From: Rhodospirillaceae bacterium | Lineage (GTDB): Bacteria; Pseudomonadota; Alphaproteobacteria; UBA8366; Aestuariispiraceae | DNA length: 64,000 bases | Direction of reading: 5' to 3' | NCBI GenBank assembly: GCA_002709955.1 | Contig: PAQY01000002.1 | Location: 356,448 to 420,447, forward strand | Part shown: in pieces, positions 16,881 through 27,072 of the stretch | How the letters are laid out: every line of letters begins with the position of its first letter | Position numbering within the stretch: position 1 is the first letter of the stretch | Program-made: the position numbers and the translations under genes | Notes under the pieces: generated by a model | What the model was told of the DNA's origin: nothing | Database searches by the model: none | The model's input: the letters and a program-made list of their open reading frames with translations, nothing else

Positions 16881-18536
16881 ATGACAGAGGCACCGATTAC
16901 CGTGTTTGGGCCGGATTTTCCCTTTGCCTATGATGATTGGCTGGCCCATCCCAGTCGTCTGGGCAGTCTGCCTGCCGAAAGTCATGGGGCGAAGGTTGCC
17001 GTAATCGGAGCGGGATTGTCGGGCCTGATCGCAGGCTATGAACTGATGCGCCTGGGCGCGCATCCCATCCTGTTTGAATCCGGGCAACTGGGCGGGCGGC
17101 TGCGTTCGCAACCCTTTGAAGGGGCGACCGATATTGTTGCCGAACTGGGCGGCATGCGTTTCCCGGTCTCCGGCACAGGCTTCTATCATTATGCCGACAT
17201 GCTGGGTCTGGAAACAAAGCCCTTTCCAAACCCGATGACACCGGCTGCCGGGTCGACAGTGATCGATCTGGAAGGCGAAACGCATTATGCAGAGACGATG
17301 GCCGATCTGCCGCCCTTGTTTCATGAAGTGGCCGCCGCCTATGACCAGGCCCTGGAGGAAGGGGCACGCTTCAGTGACCTGAAGGCGGCAATCCGCGCCA
17401 AAGACCGGGCGCGCATCAAGGAAATCTGGAACCCGCTGGTGCGTGATTGGGATGAACGGACCTTCTATGACTTCATCACCACATCCCCCGCCTTTCAGCG
17501 CTTGAGCTTTCGCCATCGGGAGGTTTTTGGGCAGGTTGGCTTCGGCACCGGGGGATGGGATTCTGACTTCCCAAATTCCATGCTGGAAATTCTGCGGGTC
17601 AATGTCACCGATTGCGACAGCAACCAGCAGTTTTTCGTTGGCGGCGTTGAACGATTGCCGCAAGGCCTGTGGCGGCAGCCCACAGATGGCAAGGGGTACT
17701 GGCCCGCAGGGACCAGCCTGCAATCGCTGAACAGCGGCGCGACGCGGCCCGGCGCGACCCGCATTCATCGCGCAGACAGGGGGCGGATCGCGGTTACCGA
17801 TCGCTGGGGACGGACTGAGGAATTCGATGCCGTGATCGCGACCTGTCAAAGCTGGCTGCTGACCACCGCGATTGATACGGAGGAGGCGCTTGTCAGTCAG
17901 AAGCTTTGGATGGCCCTGGACCGCACCCGATACATGCAGTCCTCAAAGACTTTTGTCATGGTGGATCGTCCTTTCTGGAAGGACCGGGATCCAAAGTCGG
18001 GGCGGTATCCGTTATCGATGACCCTGACCGACAGGCTGACGCGCGGAACCTATCTGTTCGATAATGGACCGGATCAGCCCGGTGTGATCTGCCTGACCTA
18101 TTCCTGGATGTCCGATGCCTTAAAAATGCTGCCGCTGCCTGTGGAACGGCGGGTCGAACTGGCGCTGTCTGCCTTGCAGAAGATCTATCCGGATCTGAAT
18201 ATCCAGTCCCATATCATCGGCGACCCGATCACTGTCAGTTGGGAGGCCGATCCAAACTTCCTGGGCGCATTTAAAGGCGCGTTGCCGGGGCATTATCGCT
18301 ATAACCACCGCATGTATCGCCATTTCATGCAGGATGACCTGCCACCCCAGGAGCGCGGGCTGTTTCTGGCAGGCGATGATATCAGCTGGACGCCAGCCTG
18401 GGCGGAAGGTGCGGTGCAGACAGCCCTGAATGCGGTTTGGGGTGTTATGACCCATTTGGGGGGGCGAACGGCACCGGATAATCCAGGGCCGGGGGACTTA
18501 TATCCCCAATGGGGTCCGATTCGGCTGGATGATTAG
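16881..18536 (+). CDS. davB: L-lysine 2-monooxygenase (DavB-like flavin amine oxidase)
   Basis: A 551-aa FAD enzyme of the amine oxidase family. The Rossmann motif is VIGAGLSGLIAGYEL (residues 41-55), followed by GGRLRS, ELGGMRFP, FGTGGWDSDFPNSMLE, RTRYMQSSKTF and the C-terminal GDDISWTPAWAEGAVQTALN that closes the FAD site. Length and these blocks match my recollection of Pseudomonas DavB closely along the whole protein, which supports oxidative decarboxylation of L-lysine to 5-aminovaleramide. A related amino-acid monooxygenase (arginine or tryptophan) remains possible. I start at ATG 16881; a TTG at 16851 is less likely. No davT/davD genes follow, so 5-aminovalerate must be processed elsewhere. 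Confidence 0.87.
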   Translation: MTEAPITVFGPDFPFAYDDWLAHPSRLGSLPAESHGAKVAVIGAGLSGLIAGYELMRLGAHPILFESGQLGGRLRSQPFEGATDIVAELGGMRFPVSGTGFYHYADMLGLETKPFPNPMTPAAGSTVIDLEGETHYAETMADLPPLFHEVAAAYDQALEEGARFSDLKAAIRAKDRARIKEIWNPLVRDWDERTFYDFITTSPAFQRLSFRHREVFGQVGFGTGGWDSDFPNSMLEILRVNVTDCDSNQQFFVGGVERLPQGLWRQPTDGKGYWPAGTSLQSLNSGATRPGATRIHRADRGRIAVTDRWGRTEEFDAVIATCQSWLLTTAIDTEEALVSQKLWMALDRTRYMQSSKTFVMVDRPFWKDRDPKSGRYPLSMTLTDRLTRGTYLFDNGPDQPGVICLTYSWMSDALKMLPLPVERRVELALSALQKIYPDLNIQSHIIGDPITVSWEADPNFLGAFKGALPGHYRYNHRMYRHFMQDDLPPQERGLFLAGDDISWTPAWAEGAVQTALNAVWGVMTHLGGRTAPDNPGPGDLYPQWGPIRLDD

Positions 18537-18550
18537 GGTCATTTGACACG

Positions 18551-18597
18551 GGCACCCTGAATTTTTGTCTTAAATCGGCAAAAATTGCATCCGTGCC
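18551..18597. repeat. Two-part inverted repeat between davB and guaB
   Basis: GGCAC/GTGCC form an outer stem (18551-18555 with 18593-18597) and AATTTTTG/CAAAAATT an inner 8-bp stem (18560-18567 with 18579-18586). The inner stem is AT-rich and no T-tract follows, so it is a poor intrinsic terminator. It could be an operator or a weak transcript end. Confidence 0.4.
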
Positions 18598-18650
18598 ACC
18601 ATGGAACATGTGTTTTTGGCCAATTTCTGCAACGGCTGCCTGATTGAAGC

Positions 18651-18678
18651 TTGGATTAAGAGTGAATTTGCGTATAGT
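18651..18678 (+). promoter_or_regulatory. Candidate sigma-70-type promoter of guaB
   Basis: TTGGAT at 18651-18656 and TATAGT at 18673-18678 are separated by 16 bp. Transcription would start near 18685, leaving a roughly 30-nt leader with the strong ribosome-binding site ATAAGGAG 10 nt before ATG 18714. By eye only. Confidence 0.45.
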
Positions 18679-18695
18679 GCGGCACCGAAAGCTGA

Positions 18696-20177
<1,482 letters not shown>

Positions 20178-20187
20178 GTATCCGTAA

Positions 20188-20436
20188 ATGATCAGCCTGA
20201 TTGGCCTTATGGCCGCCTTGTGTACAACGGTGGCATTCGTGCCGCAGGCGCTGAAATGTTGGCGTTCCCGGTCGACAGCGGATATTTCTCTGTCGATGTT
20301 TCTGATCTTTGCGCTTGGGGTTTGCCTTTGGCTGGCCTATGGGATCGTGCGTGAAGATTTGCCGCTGATACTGGCCAATGGGGTAACCCTGGCGCTGGTG
20401 CTGTCGATCCTGTGGATGAAGGTACGATTTGGATGA
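20188..20436 (+). CDS. SemiSWEET-type PQ-loop transporter
   Basis: An 82-aa protein with three hydrophobic helices and a PQ-loop motif (VAFVPQALKCWRSRS) in the first helix, the minimal three-helix SemiSWEET unit, which dimerises and facilitates sugar or related solute movement. It is followed by SLSMFLIFALGVCLWLAYGI and a last helix. It sits 10 bp after guaB, and its stop overlaps the rsmB start by 4 bp (ATGA). Nothing in the neighbourhood suggests a sugar pathway, so the substrate is open. Confidence 0.85.
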   Translation: MISLIGLMAALCTTVAFVPQALKCWRSRSTADISLSMFLIFALGVCLWLAYGIVREDLPLILANGVTLALVLSILWMKVRFG

Positions 20437-21776
20437 CCCCTGGTGCGCGGATTTCCGCTGCGATTGAATTGTTGGACCGCCTGGACACCCCTGGCGCGCC
20501 CCCTGCGGATAAGATGATGTCGGATTGGGCGCGCGGCAATCGCTATGCCGGGTCCAAGGACAAGGCTGCGATTGCGAGCATGGTCTATGGCACATTGCGA
20601 CGGCGGGGCCAGATCGACTGGTGGTTGGATCGCGCGAAAAGCGGCCCGCCGGATGGTCGTTCGCGCCTGCTGGTCTGGCTGCAACTGGGCGAAGGCATGC
20701 GCCTGACCGACTGGGAAACCGTCATCACCGGGGAGCGATTTGATCCGGCCCCGTTGAGTGGCATGGAAAAGCGCGTGATGGTCGAATTGGGCGCACAGCG
20801 GGGCTTTGAACTGGAATGCCAGCCGGATGTGACCGCCGGAAACATGCCGGAATTTCTGCAGCCGATATTCGCACAATTATATGGCCCGGACACCAAACGG
20901 CAATTGGCCGCGCATCTGGATGAGGCTTCGGTCGACCTTCGGGTGAATACGCTGAAGACAGATCGGGACGCCGCCCAGGCCGCCCTGGCGGAAGAAGGCA
21001 TTGTCACTAAGCCAACCCCATTGTCGCCCATCGGCCTGCGCCTGGCGGACCGTAAGCCATTGAGCGGGACTAAGGTTTTCAAGGAAGGTCTGGTCGAGCC
21101 CCAGGATGAAGGGTCACAATTCGCCGCGCTGTTGGTTGAGGCAAAGCCGGGCATGAAGGTCGTGGATTTCTGTGCAGGTGCGGGTGGTAAGACACTGGCC
21201 ATGGCAGCCACGATGGAAAACACCGGTCGGATCATCGCTTGTGATGTTTCCGAGCCCCGCTTGAAGCGCGCCGCCCAGCGGTTGAAGCGGGCAGGGGCAT
21301 TTATGGTGGAGCGCCGCCTGTTGTCGTCAGAGCGGGACAAATGGGTCAAGCGCCGCGCCAATCGCTTCGACGGTGGGTTTGACCGCGTCTTGATCGATGC
21401 GCCCTGCACGGGATCAGGCACCTGGCGCCGCAATCCAGATCAGAAATGGAAGCTGACGCCCGAAGGCCTGGAAGAGGTGATGCACAAGCAATCGGCGGTG
21501 ATGGAAAGTGCCGCAAGGCTTGTCGCGCCGGGGGGCCGCATGATCTATGTAACCTGTTCAATCCTGCCGCAGGAAAATGAGGATCGCGTCGCAGCCTTTC
21601 TGGCGGACCATCCTGATTTCTATCAGCATCCGGTTGCGGAAGTCTGGACAACACTTTTCCCAAACCTGGCCTATCCAGGGGCAGCGGACAGTCCAAACCT
21701 GCGCCTGACCCCGGCCGATCACGGCATGGATGGCTTCTTCATCTCCATTCTGGGGCGAAAGCTGACTGCGGGTTAG
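20433..21776 (+). CDS. RsmB-family 16S rRNA (cytosine-5)-methyltransferase
   Basis: A 447-aa SAM-dependent m5C RNA methyltransferase. Motif I is VDFCAGAGGKTLAMAA, motif IV is DAPCTGSGTWRRNPD, and motif VI VTCSILPQENED carries the nucleophilic cysteine. The N-terminal helical part is short and not a clear NusB domain, so it could be RsmB (C967) or a close paralogue. The start at ATG 20433 overlaps the SemiSWEET stop by 4 bp; upstream in-frame starts would lie inside that gene. It ends 24 bp before a convergent SDR gene with no obvious terminator between. Confidence 0.9.
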   Translation: MTPGARISAAIELLDRLDTPGAPPADKMMSDWARGNRYAGSKDKAAIASMVYGTLRRRGQIDWWLDRAKSGPPDGRSRLLVWLQLGEGMRLTDWETVITGERFDPAPLSGMEKRVMVELGAQRGFELECQPDVTAGNMPEFLQPIFAQLYGPDTKRQLAAHLDEASVDLRVNTLKTDRDAAQAALAEEGIVTKPTPLSPIGLRLADRKPLSGTKVFKEGLVEPQDEGSQFAALLVEAKPGMKVVDFCAGAGGKTLAMAATMENTGRIIACDVSEPRLKRAAQRLKRAGAFMVERRLLSSERDKWVKRRANRFDGGFDRVLIDAPCTGSGTWRRNPDQKWKLTPEGLEEVMHKQSAVMESAARLVAPGGRMIYVTCSILPQENEDRVAAFLADHPDFYQHPVAEVWTTLFPNLAYPGAADSPNLRLTPADHGMDGFFISILGRKLTAG

Positions 21777-21800
21777 TGCTCTTGCGGGACACACAGTGAT

Positions 21801-22544
21801 TCAGAAGGGGATGGTTTTTCCATCCCAGGCAATCAGGCTGCCTGTCTGGGGCGCGGTCGCGTTGTTTATCACAGTCAACAGATGTTCCGCCGCATAAGCG
21901 GGGCTGAACAGCTTGCCTTCCGGGATACCTTTTTGGAACGGGGCGGACAGGTTCGTGGCGACGGTACCCGGATGCAGGCCCAGGATAATGGCGTCCTTGT
22001 GGCTGCGCGCCAGTTCAACCGACAGCGTTTTCAACAGCATATTCAATGCGGCCTTGGACGCGCGATAGCCATACCAACCGCCCAGCGCATTGTCTGAAAT
22101 ACTGCCGACACGCGCGGACAGGGCGGCAAAGACTGCTTTTTCGTCCTTTGGCAGCTTTGGCAGGAAATGTTTGGCGACCAGCGCTGGGCCGGTCGCATTG
22201 ACGCGCATGACCTGATCCAGCCAGGCCGGGTCCAGGCTGCGCCATGATTTTTCTGGCCCCAGTTTCTGATCCCCGTGATCTTGCTGGTGCAGAATGCCGG
22301 TTGCCACAAAAACCAGACGCGGTGCAGTGACACTGGCGGCGGCGGCTTCAATCGATGCTTCATCGGTGATATCGATTTGCCCGACGCAAACGCCATCGGC
22401 TGTTGCGACCAGTTCTTGGCGTGCGAAGGCATGCACAGTCGCAAAACGCGGATCCGCGGCCAGCAGAGCCGTCACAGCTGCGCCTATTCCACCAGATGCG
22501 CCGATCACGACGGCTTCGGAACGGTCGGGAAAGGATGTCATCAT
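21801..22544 (-). CDS. SDR-family oxidoreductase (C-factor-like)
   Basis: A 247-aa short-chain dehydrogenase/reductase. The cofactor motif is VIGASGGIGAAVTALL (residues about 13-28) and the active-site pair is YGYRASKAALN (Tyr-x-x-x-Lys) with a preceding Ser in ALSARVGS. The substrate is unknown; sequence features resemble the C-signal/sniffer-like SDR group. AGGAGA lies 9 nt before ATG 22544. It follows the PhyH-like gene by 15 bp on the same strand, so the two probably form an operon of an oxygenase and a redox enzyme. Confidence 0.88.
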   Translation of the reverse strand: MMTSFPDRSEAVVIGASGGIGAAVTALLAADPRFATVHAFARQELVATADGVCVGQIDITDEASIEAAAASVTAPRLVFVATGILHQQDHGDQKLGPEKSWRSLDPAWLDQVMRVNATGPALVAKHFLPKLPKDEKAVFAALSARVGSISDNALGGWYGYRASKAALNMLLKTLSVELARSHKDAIILGLHPGTVATNLSAPFQKGIPEGKLFSPAYAAEHLLTVINNATAPQTGSLIAWDGKTIPF

Positions 22545-22559
22545 GGGGTTACACTCTCC

Positions 22560-23354
22560 TTACGCATTGTTTAGCCATCCCGTCAGGTCCGTGACCGGGG
22601 GGCGAAAATACAGGATGACCCGACCCTGTGGCGCGGCCCTGGCATCTGGTTCCCATTTTGCCATGCCATGCAGGCAGTGTCGGTGCATCACGAATGACTG
22701 TCCCGGTTGCGGTGCCAGGGTGATGCGCGGGCAGTCCTTAAATATCTTTCGTCGCACGGCCTGATAGGAGTCCGTCACATCGATATTCCGCCATTCGTCC
22801 GGCGCGACCCCAGCGAAAGTTTCCTTTAGCCAAGCCTGAATAATCCTGTGAGACCCCTCCCAAATTACAAAGGGGGATGCCCCCGGCGTATAGTCGGTTG
22901 CTGGAATACCCAACAGAAACCCGTGATATTCCCTCAGATACCGCCGCCGCTGGGGTCCTTCTTTTAACAATCCATCAATATGGGCGGCATCACGGTCCTG
23001 GCGAAAGGCATGCATCGCCGCCGTCTCTCCCGCCATTGGCTGTGGATATCCGGGATGGCAGACCGATACCTGCGCCCGGTCCCACGGTAAGTCCCTGCAA
23101 TTAAGGCGGTCCTGGATGAAGTCAACAGCGGTGCCAGAAAGGGCTGGTCCGCCGGGCACGGCCCCTGTCGCATCGTTGGGCAGGACATTCACCCCGGCAA
23201 ACCAGGTTCCGCCATAGCGCAGCCAGTGGGCATTTTCCGGCGCGGCGATGCTGGCCCAGACAGCGGGCAGGGTAGCGTCCAACCAGCGGTGCAGCACAGC
23301 ATCGGTCGGGAAGTGACACCAGCCCTTTTGAGTATAATGGTCGAAACTGTTCAT
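22560..23354 (-). CDS. Phytanoyl-CoA dioxygenase-like Fe(II)/2-oxoglutarate enzyme
   Basis: A 264-aa protein with the double-stranded beta-helix features of the PhyH family: the iron-binding H-x-D in AAHIDGLL (about residue 140), the distal histidine in VMHRHCLHGM (about residue 228), and a candidate 2-oxoglutarate-binding arginine in GRVILYFRPP. The family hydroxylates diverse small molecules, so the substrate is not predictable. AAGGATG precedes ATG 23354. It heads a two-gene operon with the SDR gene, which could oxidise or reduce the same molecule (inference). Confidence 0.75.
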   Translation of the reverse strand: MNSFDHYTQKGWCHFPTDAVLHRWLDATLPAVWASIAAPENAHWLRYGGTWFAGVNVLPNDATGAVPGGPALSGTAVDFIQDRLNCRDLPWDRAQVSVCHPGYPQPMAGETAAMHAFRQDRDAAHIDGLLKEGPQRRRYLREYHGFLLGIPATDYTPGASPFVIWEGSHRIIQAWLKETFAGVAPDEWRNIDVTDSYQAVRRKIFKDCPRITLAPQPGQSFVMHRHCLHGMAKWEPDARAAPQGRVILYFRPPVTDLTGWLNNA

Positions 23355-23494
23355 GCCATCCTTAATGCGCCACCGAAAGGCGGTATGCCAAGCCCCGGAT
23401 CGATGAAAATAAGGGTTTCACCCTGATTTTCCGCGTTCCGTCGAATCGGTTTACAGAATGGGGCTGTTCGCCTAACTTTGCGCTGGTTTTTGGG

Positions 23495-23506
23495 ATGATA
23501 ATCATT
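23495..23506. promoter_or_regulatory. ATGATAATCATT palindrome upstream of hppA, Fur-box-like
   Basis: A 12-bp core matching the centre of the classical Fur box (about 13 of 19 consensus positions by eye) lies 144 bp before hppA. It sits in the 295-bp spacer between the divergent PhyH and hppA genes, where no gene is visible. It could equally be chance in an AT-rich stretch. Confidence 0.25.
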
Positions 23507-23649
23507 CTGAAGCAATAGCGGTTGCAACTGATCTAACAAAGAATTCCCGCTTTTTAAAAAAAAGATGCCGTGTCGATGCAGGGGCCTCCCAACGCATCTG
23601 CACAAAGAGCAATCAGGGCGGGGATGCCAAGAAGGGAAACGAAACGCCA

Positions 23650-25743
23650 ATGGAATACGAATATATTATCATTGGATGCGGACTTTTGGCGGTGCTGTAT
23701 GGTGCCATCACGTCTAAGAGCATCCTAAGCCTGAGTGCGGGCAATGAACGCATGCAGGAAATCGCCGCAGCCATTCAAGAGGGTGCTACGGCCTATCTGA
23801 ACCGTCAATATATGACCATTTCAGTGGTCGGTGTTGTGGTTGCCATTATTCTGGGGCTGGCGTTGAGCTGGACCAGCGCCATTGGTTTTGTCATCGGTGC
23901 CGTCCTGTCCGGTGCTGCTGGTTATATCGGGATGGTCATTTCCGTGCGCGCCAATGTTCGCACGACCGAAGCCTCCCGCGAAAGCCTGGCTGCGGGTCTC
24001 TCGGTTTCTTTCAAATCCGGTGCTGTGACCGGCATGCTGGTTGCCGGTTTGGCGTTGTTGTCAATCGCGGGCTATTACTTTGTGCTGATTGGTCAGTATG
24101 ATGTGAATGATGCCAATCAGGCGAAAAACATCATTGCGGGCCTGGTTGGCCTGGCCTTTGGTGCGTCACTGATTTCCATCTTTGCCCGTCTTGGCGGCGG
24201 CATTTTCACCAAGGGGGCCGATGTTGGCGCTGACTTGGTGGGGAAGGTCGAAGCAGGCATTCCTGAAGATGATCCCCGCAACCCGGCTGTGATTGCCGAC
24301 AATGTCGGCGATAATGTCGGCGACTGTGCAGGCATGGCGGCTGACTTGTTTGAAACCTATGTCGTAACGGTTGGGGCCACCATGGTTCTGGCGCTGATTT
24401 ACGGCATTACCGGTCTGGAGATGAGCCAGTTCCTGATGTATCCGATGATGATCTGTGCGGTTTGCCTGGTTGCTTCGATCATCGGGACGTATTTCGTGCG
24501 CCTGGGCGGCGGAACCAACATCATGGGGGCCTTGTACAAGGGCTTGATCGCCTCGGCTGTCCTGTCTGCGGTGGCCCTGTATTTCGTGACCGATCATGTG
24601 ATTGGCATGGATTTGCAAATGGTCGTGAACAACGTCGCCTTCACTGGGATGGACTTGTTCCTGTGTGGGATTGTTGGTCTGGTACTGACCGGCCTGATCG
24701 TCTGGGTGACGGAATATTACACCTCAACAGAATTTCGCCCGGTGCGGTCCATCGCGAAAGCCTCTGAAACCGGCCATGGCACGAATGTGATCCAGGGTCT
24801 GGCAATTTCGATGGAAGCAACGGCTATCCCGGCAATTCTGATCTGTGTTGCGATCATCGTGACCTTCCAGATTGCAGGCCTGTTTGGGATTGCCATTGCG
24901 GTGACCACGATGCTGGCGCTGGCTGGTATGGTTGTGGCCCTGGATGCCTATGGTCCTGTTACCGATAATGCCGGTGGTATCGCGGAAATGGCGGAGCTGG
25001 ATGACAGCGTTCGCAAGACGACCGATGCCTTGGACGCTGTTGGGAACACGACAAAGGCTGTCACCAAGGGCTATGCCATTGGTTCCGCCGGTTTGGGGGC
25101 GCTGGTTCTGTTTTCGGCCTATACGGCGGATCTGACCCGGTACTTCTCTGCCACCAATGTCGATTTCTCGCTGTCTAACCCGTATGTCGTTGTTGGCCTG
25201 TTGATCGGTGGCCTGCTGCCGTATCTGTTTGCCGCAATGGGCATGACGGCTGTTGGACGGGCAGGGGCCGCAGTTGTGGTTGAAGTGCGTCGCCAGTTCA
25301 AGGAAATCCCTGGCATCATGGAAGGCACGGGCAAGCCACAATATGGCCGCTGTGTCGACATGCTGACCAAACGCGCAATTGGCGAAATGATTGTACCGTC
25401 CTTGCTGCCGGTATTGAGCCCGATTGTGCTGTATTTCGTCATCAATGCGGTTTCGACCCAGGGCAATGCCTTCGCCGCTGTTGGCGCGATGTTGTTGGGT
25501 GTGATTGTCACCGGCGTTTTCGTCGCAATTTCCATGACCGCCGGTGGTGGTGCCTGGGACAATGCGAAGAAATACATTGAAGACGGCAATCATGGTGGCA
25601 AAGGCTCAGAAGCCCACAAGGCTGCTGTGACCGGTGACACGGTTGGGGATCCCTATAAGGATACCGCTGGTCCTGCCGTGAACCCAATGATCAAGATCAC
25701 CAATATCGTGGCATTGCTGCTGTTGGCGGCCTTGGCCCATTGA
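23650..25743 (+). CDS. hppA: K+-independent H+-translocating pyrophosphatase
   Basis: A 697-aa integral membrane pyrophosphatase that couples PPi hydrolysis to proton export. About 15-16 transmembrane helices. Substrate-site motifs seen: [35 protein letters not shown] and, at the C-terminus, [18 protein letters not shown]. At the position that distinguishes cation dependence the sequence reads [17 protein letters not shown], with the lysines of the K+-independent class (K+-dependent enzymes have Ala here). A strong terminator follows at 25775-25807. The enzyme is common in alphaproteobacteria related to Rhodospirillum and recovers energy from biosynthetic PPi. Confidence 0.97.
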   Translation: MEYEYIIIGCGLLAVLYGAITSKSILSLSAGNERMQEIAAAIQEGATAYLNRQYMTISVVGVVVAIILGLALSWTSAIGFVIGAVLSGAAGYIGMVISVRANVRTTEASRESLAAGLSVSFKSGAVTGMLVAGLALLSIAGYYFVLIGQYDVNDANQAKNIIAGLVGLAFGASLISIFARLGGGIFTKGADVGADLVGKVEAGIPEDDPRNPAVIADNVGDNVGDCAGMAADLFETYVVTVGATMVLALIYGITGLEMSQFLMYPMMICAVCLVASIIGTYFVRLGGGTNIMGALYKGLIASAVLSAVALYFVTDHVIGMDLQMVVNNVAFTGMDLFLCGIVGLVLTGLIVWVTEYYTSTEFRPVRSIAKASETGHGTNVIQGLAISMEATAIPAILICVAIIVTFQIAGLFGIAIAVTTMLALAGMVVALDAYGPVTDNAGGIAEMAELDDSVRKTTDALDAVGNTTKAVTKGYAIGSAGLGALVLFSAYTADLTRYFSATNVDFSLSNPYVVVGLLIGGLLPYLFAAMGMTAVGRAGAAVVVEVRRQFKEIPGIMEGTGKPQYGRCVDMLTKRAIGEMIVPSLLPVLSPIVLYFVINAVSTQGNAFAAVGAMLLGVIVTGVFVAISMTAGGGAWDNAKKYIEDGNHGGKGSEAHKAAVTGDTVGDPYKDTAGPAVNPMIKITNIVALLLLAALAH

Positions 25744-25774
25744 TTGATCTGACATCTGTCAGGTTCTGACCAAG

Positions 25775-25807
25775 AAAAACCCCGGGGCGCAGGCTCCGGG
25801 GTTTTTT
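25775..25807. terminator. Intrinsic terminator after hppA
   Basis: Stem AAAAACCCCGG / CCGGGGTTTTTT around a 10-nt loop, ending in a six-T tract on the plus strand. The A-rich upstream arm also gives T residues on the minus strand, so it can also serve the convergent bamE gene. Confidence 0.9.
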
Positions 25808-25831
25808 GTATGCGTTTGATGGATCGGTCGG

Positions 25832-26296
25832 TCAGGTGCCGAATTTCCCAAGATTGCCGAACAGCTGTTCCATGATTGACATGGTGCGACCCGAAGTCGG
25901 TGTCTCTTTTTCTTGCAGATTGACTTCGGTCAGCGCTTCCTCGTCATAGGTATCGATGGTCTGAAGCATGCCGGACTCGTCAAAATGAAAAGCCAGAACC
26001 TGATTTTCGGTGACTTCCGTTGGATAGAAGGCCCATGTTTCCCGGCGCTGGCTCATATAATACCAAACATTATCGTCAAATGTGCCAATGGTAGAGGGCG
26101 TCCCAATTGCGGCGACCACATCACGCTTGGTCGATTGCCCGACAGTTATCTGTTCCAGCCGGCTTTCCAGCGGGGCATTTCCGCGCAGGGCAACCTTCGG
26201 GTCGCAGGCGGTCAGGGCCAGCATTAAAACGCCAACAGAAACGCCAATCTTTAGTCTGTGGCGCAAGGCCTGTGGGGTTGGGGCGGCAAATATCAT
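25832..26296 (-). CDS. bamE: Outer membrane protein assembly factor BamE (SmpA/OmlA)
   Basis: A 154-aa lipoprotein: the signal peptide ends in the lipobox LTAC (about residue 31), so it is anchored in the outer membrane facing the periplasm. The SmpA/OmlA fold follows, with LEQITVGQSTKRDVVAAIGTP and the VWYYMSQRRETWAF and VLAFHFDESG segments. BamE supports the BamA complex that inserts beta-barrel proteins. It diverges from the ubiquinol-cytochrome c chaperone gene, an arrangement typical of alphaproteobacteria. Confidence 0.93.
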   Translation of the reverse strand: MIFAAPTPQALRHRLKIGVSVGVLMLALTACDPKVALRGNAPLESRLEQITVGQSTKRDVVAAIGTPSTIGTFDDNVWYYMSQRRETWAFYPTEVTENQVLAFHFDESGMLQTIDTYDEEALTEVNLQEKETPTSGRTMSIMEQLFGNLGKFGT

Positions 26297-26464
26297 TAAG
26301 GCAACCTTGCTCTTTATCGGGGTTTTACCAACTGTTTTAGTGTGGGCCGCGCCGGGCTTTTTTTCAAGCCATCTTGCCGAATGGGCCGGGGAACGCTAAG
26401 TCCCGCGTGAAGATATGGCAAGGGGCGCAAGGATGCGTCTGAACGATACCCGGGGTTGGTCACC

Positions 26465-27070
26465 GTGTTTGATATGTTTAGAAGCTTCTTTCGAACCAGA
26501 TTAACGCGCGAGCAGAAAATCGCACTGGTCCTGTACGAGCAGATCGTGACCGCCGCACGCCAGCCTGCGCTGTATGCCAATGCCGGTGTCCCAGACACAG
26601 TGGAAGGGCGCGTGGAAAGCATTGCCTTGCACACCTTCCTGCTGTTTCGCCGCATGACGGGGCGTCCTGAATGGGATGTCATCGGCGGTGCCTTGTCTGA
26701 TGAAATTGTCGCAGATTTTGATCGCTCGCTTAGAGAGATGGGCGTGGGCGACATGTCGATTGGCAAGAAGGTCAAGAAGCTCGCGCAATTGTTCTTCGGG
26801 CGTTTCGATGCCTATTGGGGCGCGATCAATGGTTCGGAAGGGGCGGAAGACCTGGAAACGGTTCTGAAATGGGGCGTGTTCCAGGGTCAGGATGTCGATT
26901 CGGCGCGTCTGACCGCAATGGGTGAGTATTTCGATAAACAATCGGCACATTTATTTGCCCAGACAGAGAAGAATATTCTGGTTGGCCGGGTCACATTCAC
27001 CCCCCCAGATCCCTTTTTCGCCGCCTTGCCCCCTGTTCGCCAGACGACCGATGTCCAGGAGACGGCATAA
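26465..27070 (+). CDS. Ubiquinol-cytochrome c chaperone family protein (CBP3-like)
   Basis: A protein of about 201 aa related to mitochondrial CBP3/UQCC1, which helps assemble cytochrome b into complex III. Recognisable block: LFRRMTGRPEWDVIGGALSD, then DFDRSLREMGVGDMSIGKKV and FFGRFDAYWGA. The start is uncertain: TTG 26456, GTG 26465 (GGGG 9 nt upstream, chosen) and ATG 26474 are all in frame. DUF177/yceD starts 2 bp after its stop, so translation is likely coupled. Loss of conservation after residue 185 is normal in the family. Confidence 0.88.
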   Translation: MFDMFRSFFRTRLTREQKIALVLYEQIVTAARQPALYANAGVPDTVEGRVESIALHTFLLFRRMTGRPEWDVIGGALSDEIVADFDRSLREMGVGDMSIGKKVKKLAQLFFGRFDAYWGAINGSEGAEDLETVLKWGVFQGQDVDSARLTAMGEYFDKQSAHLFAQTEKNILVGRVTFTPPDPFFAALPPVRQTTDVQETA

Positions 27071-27072
27071 TC

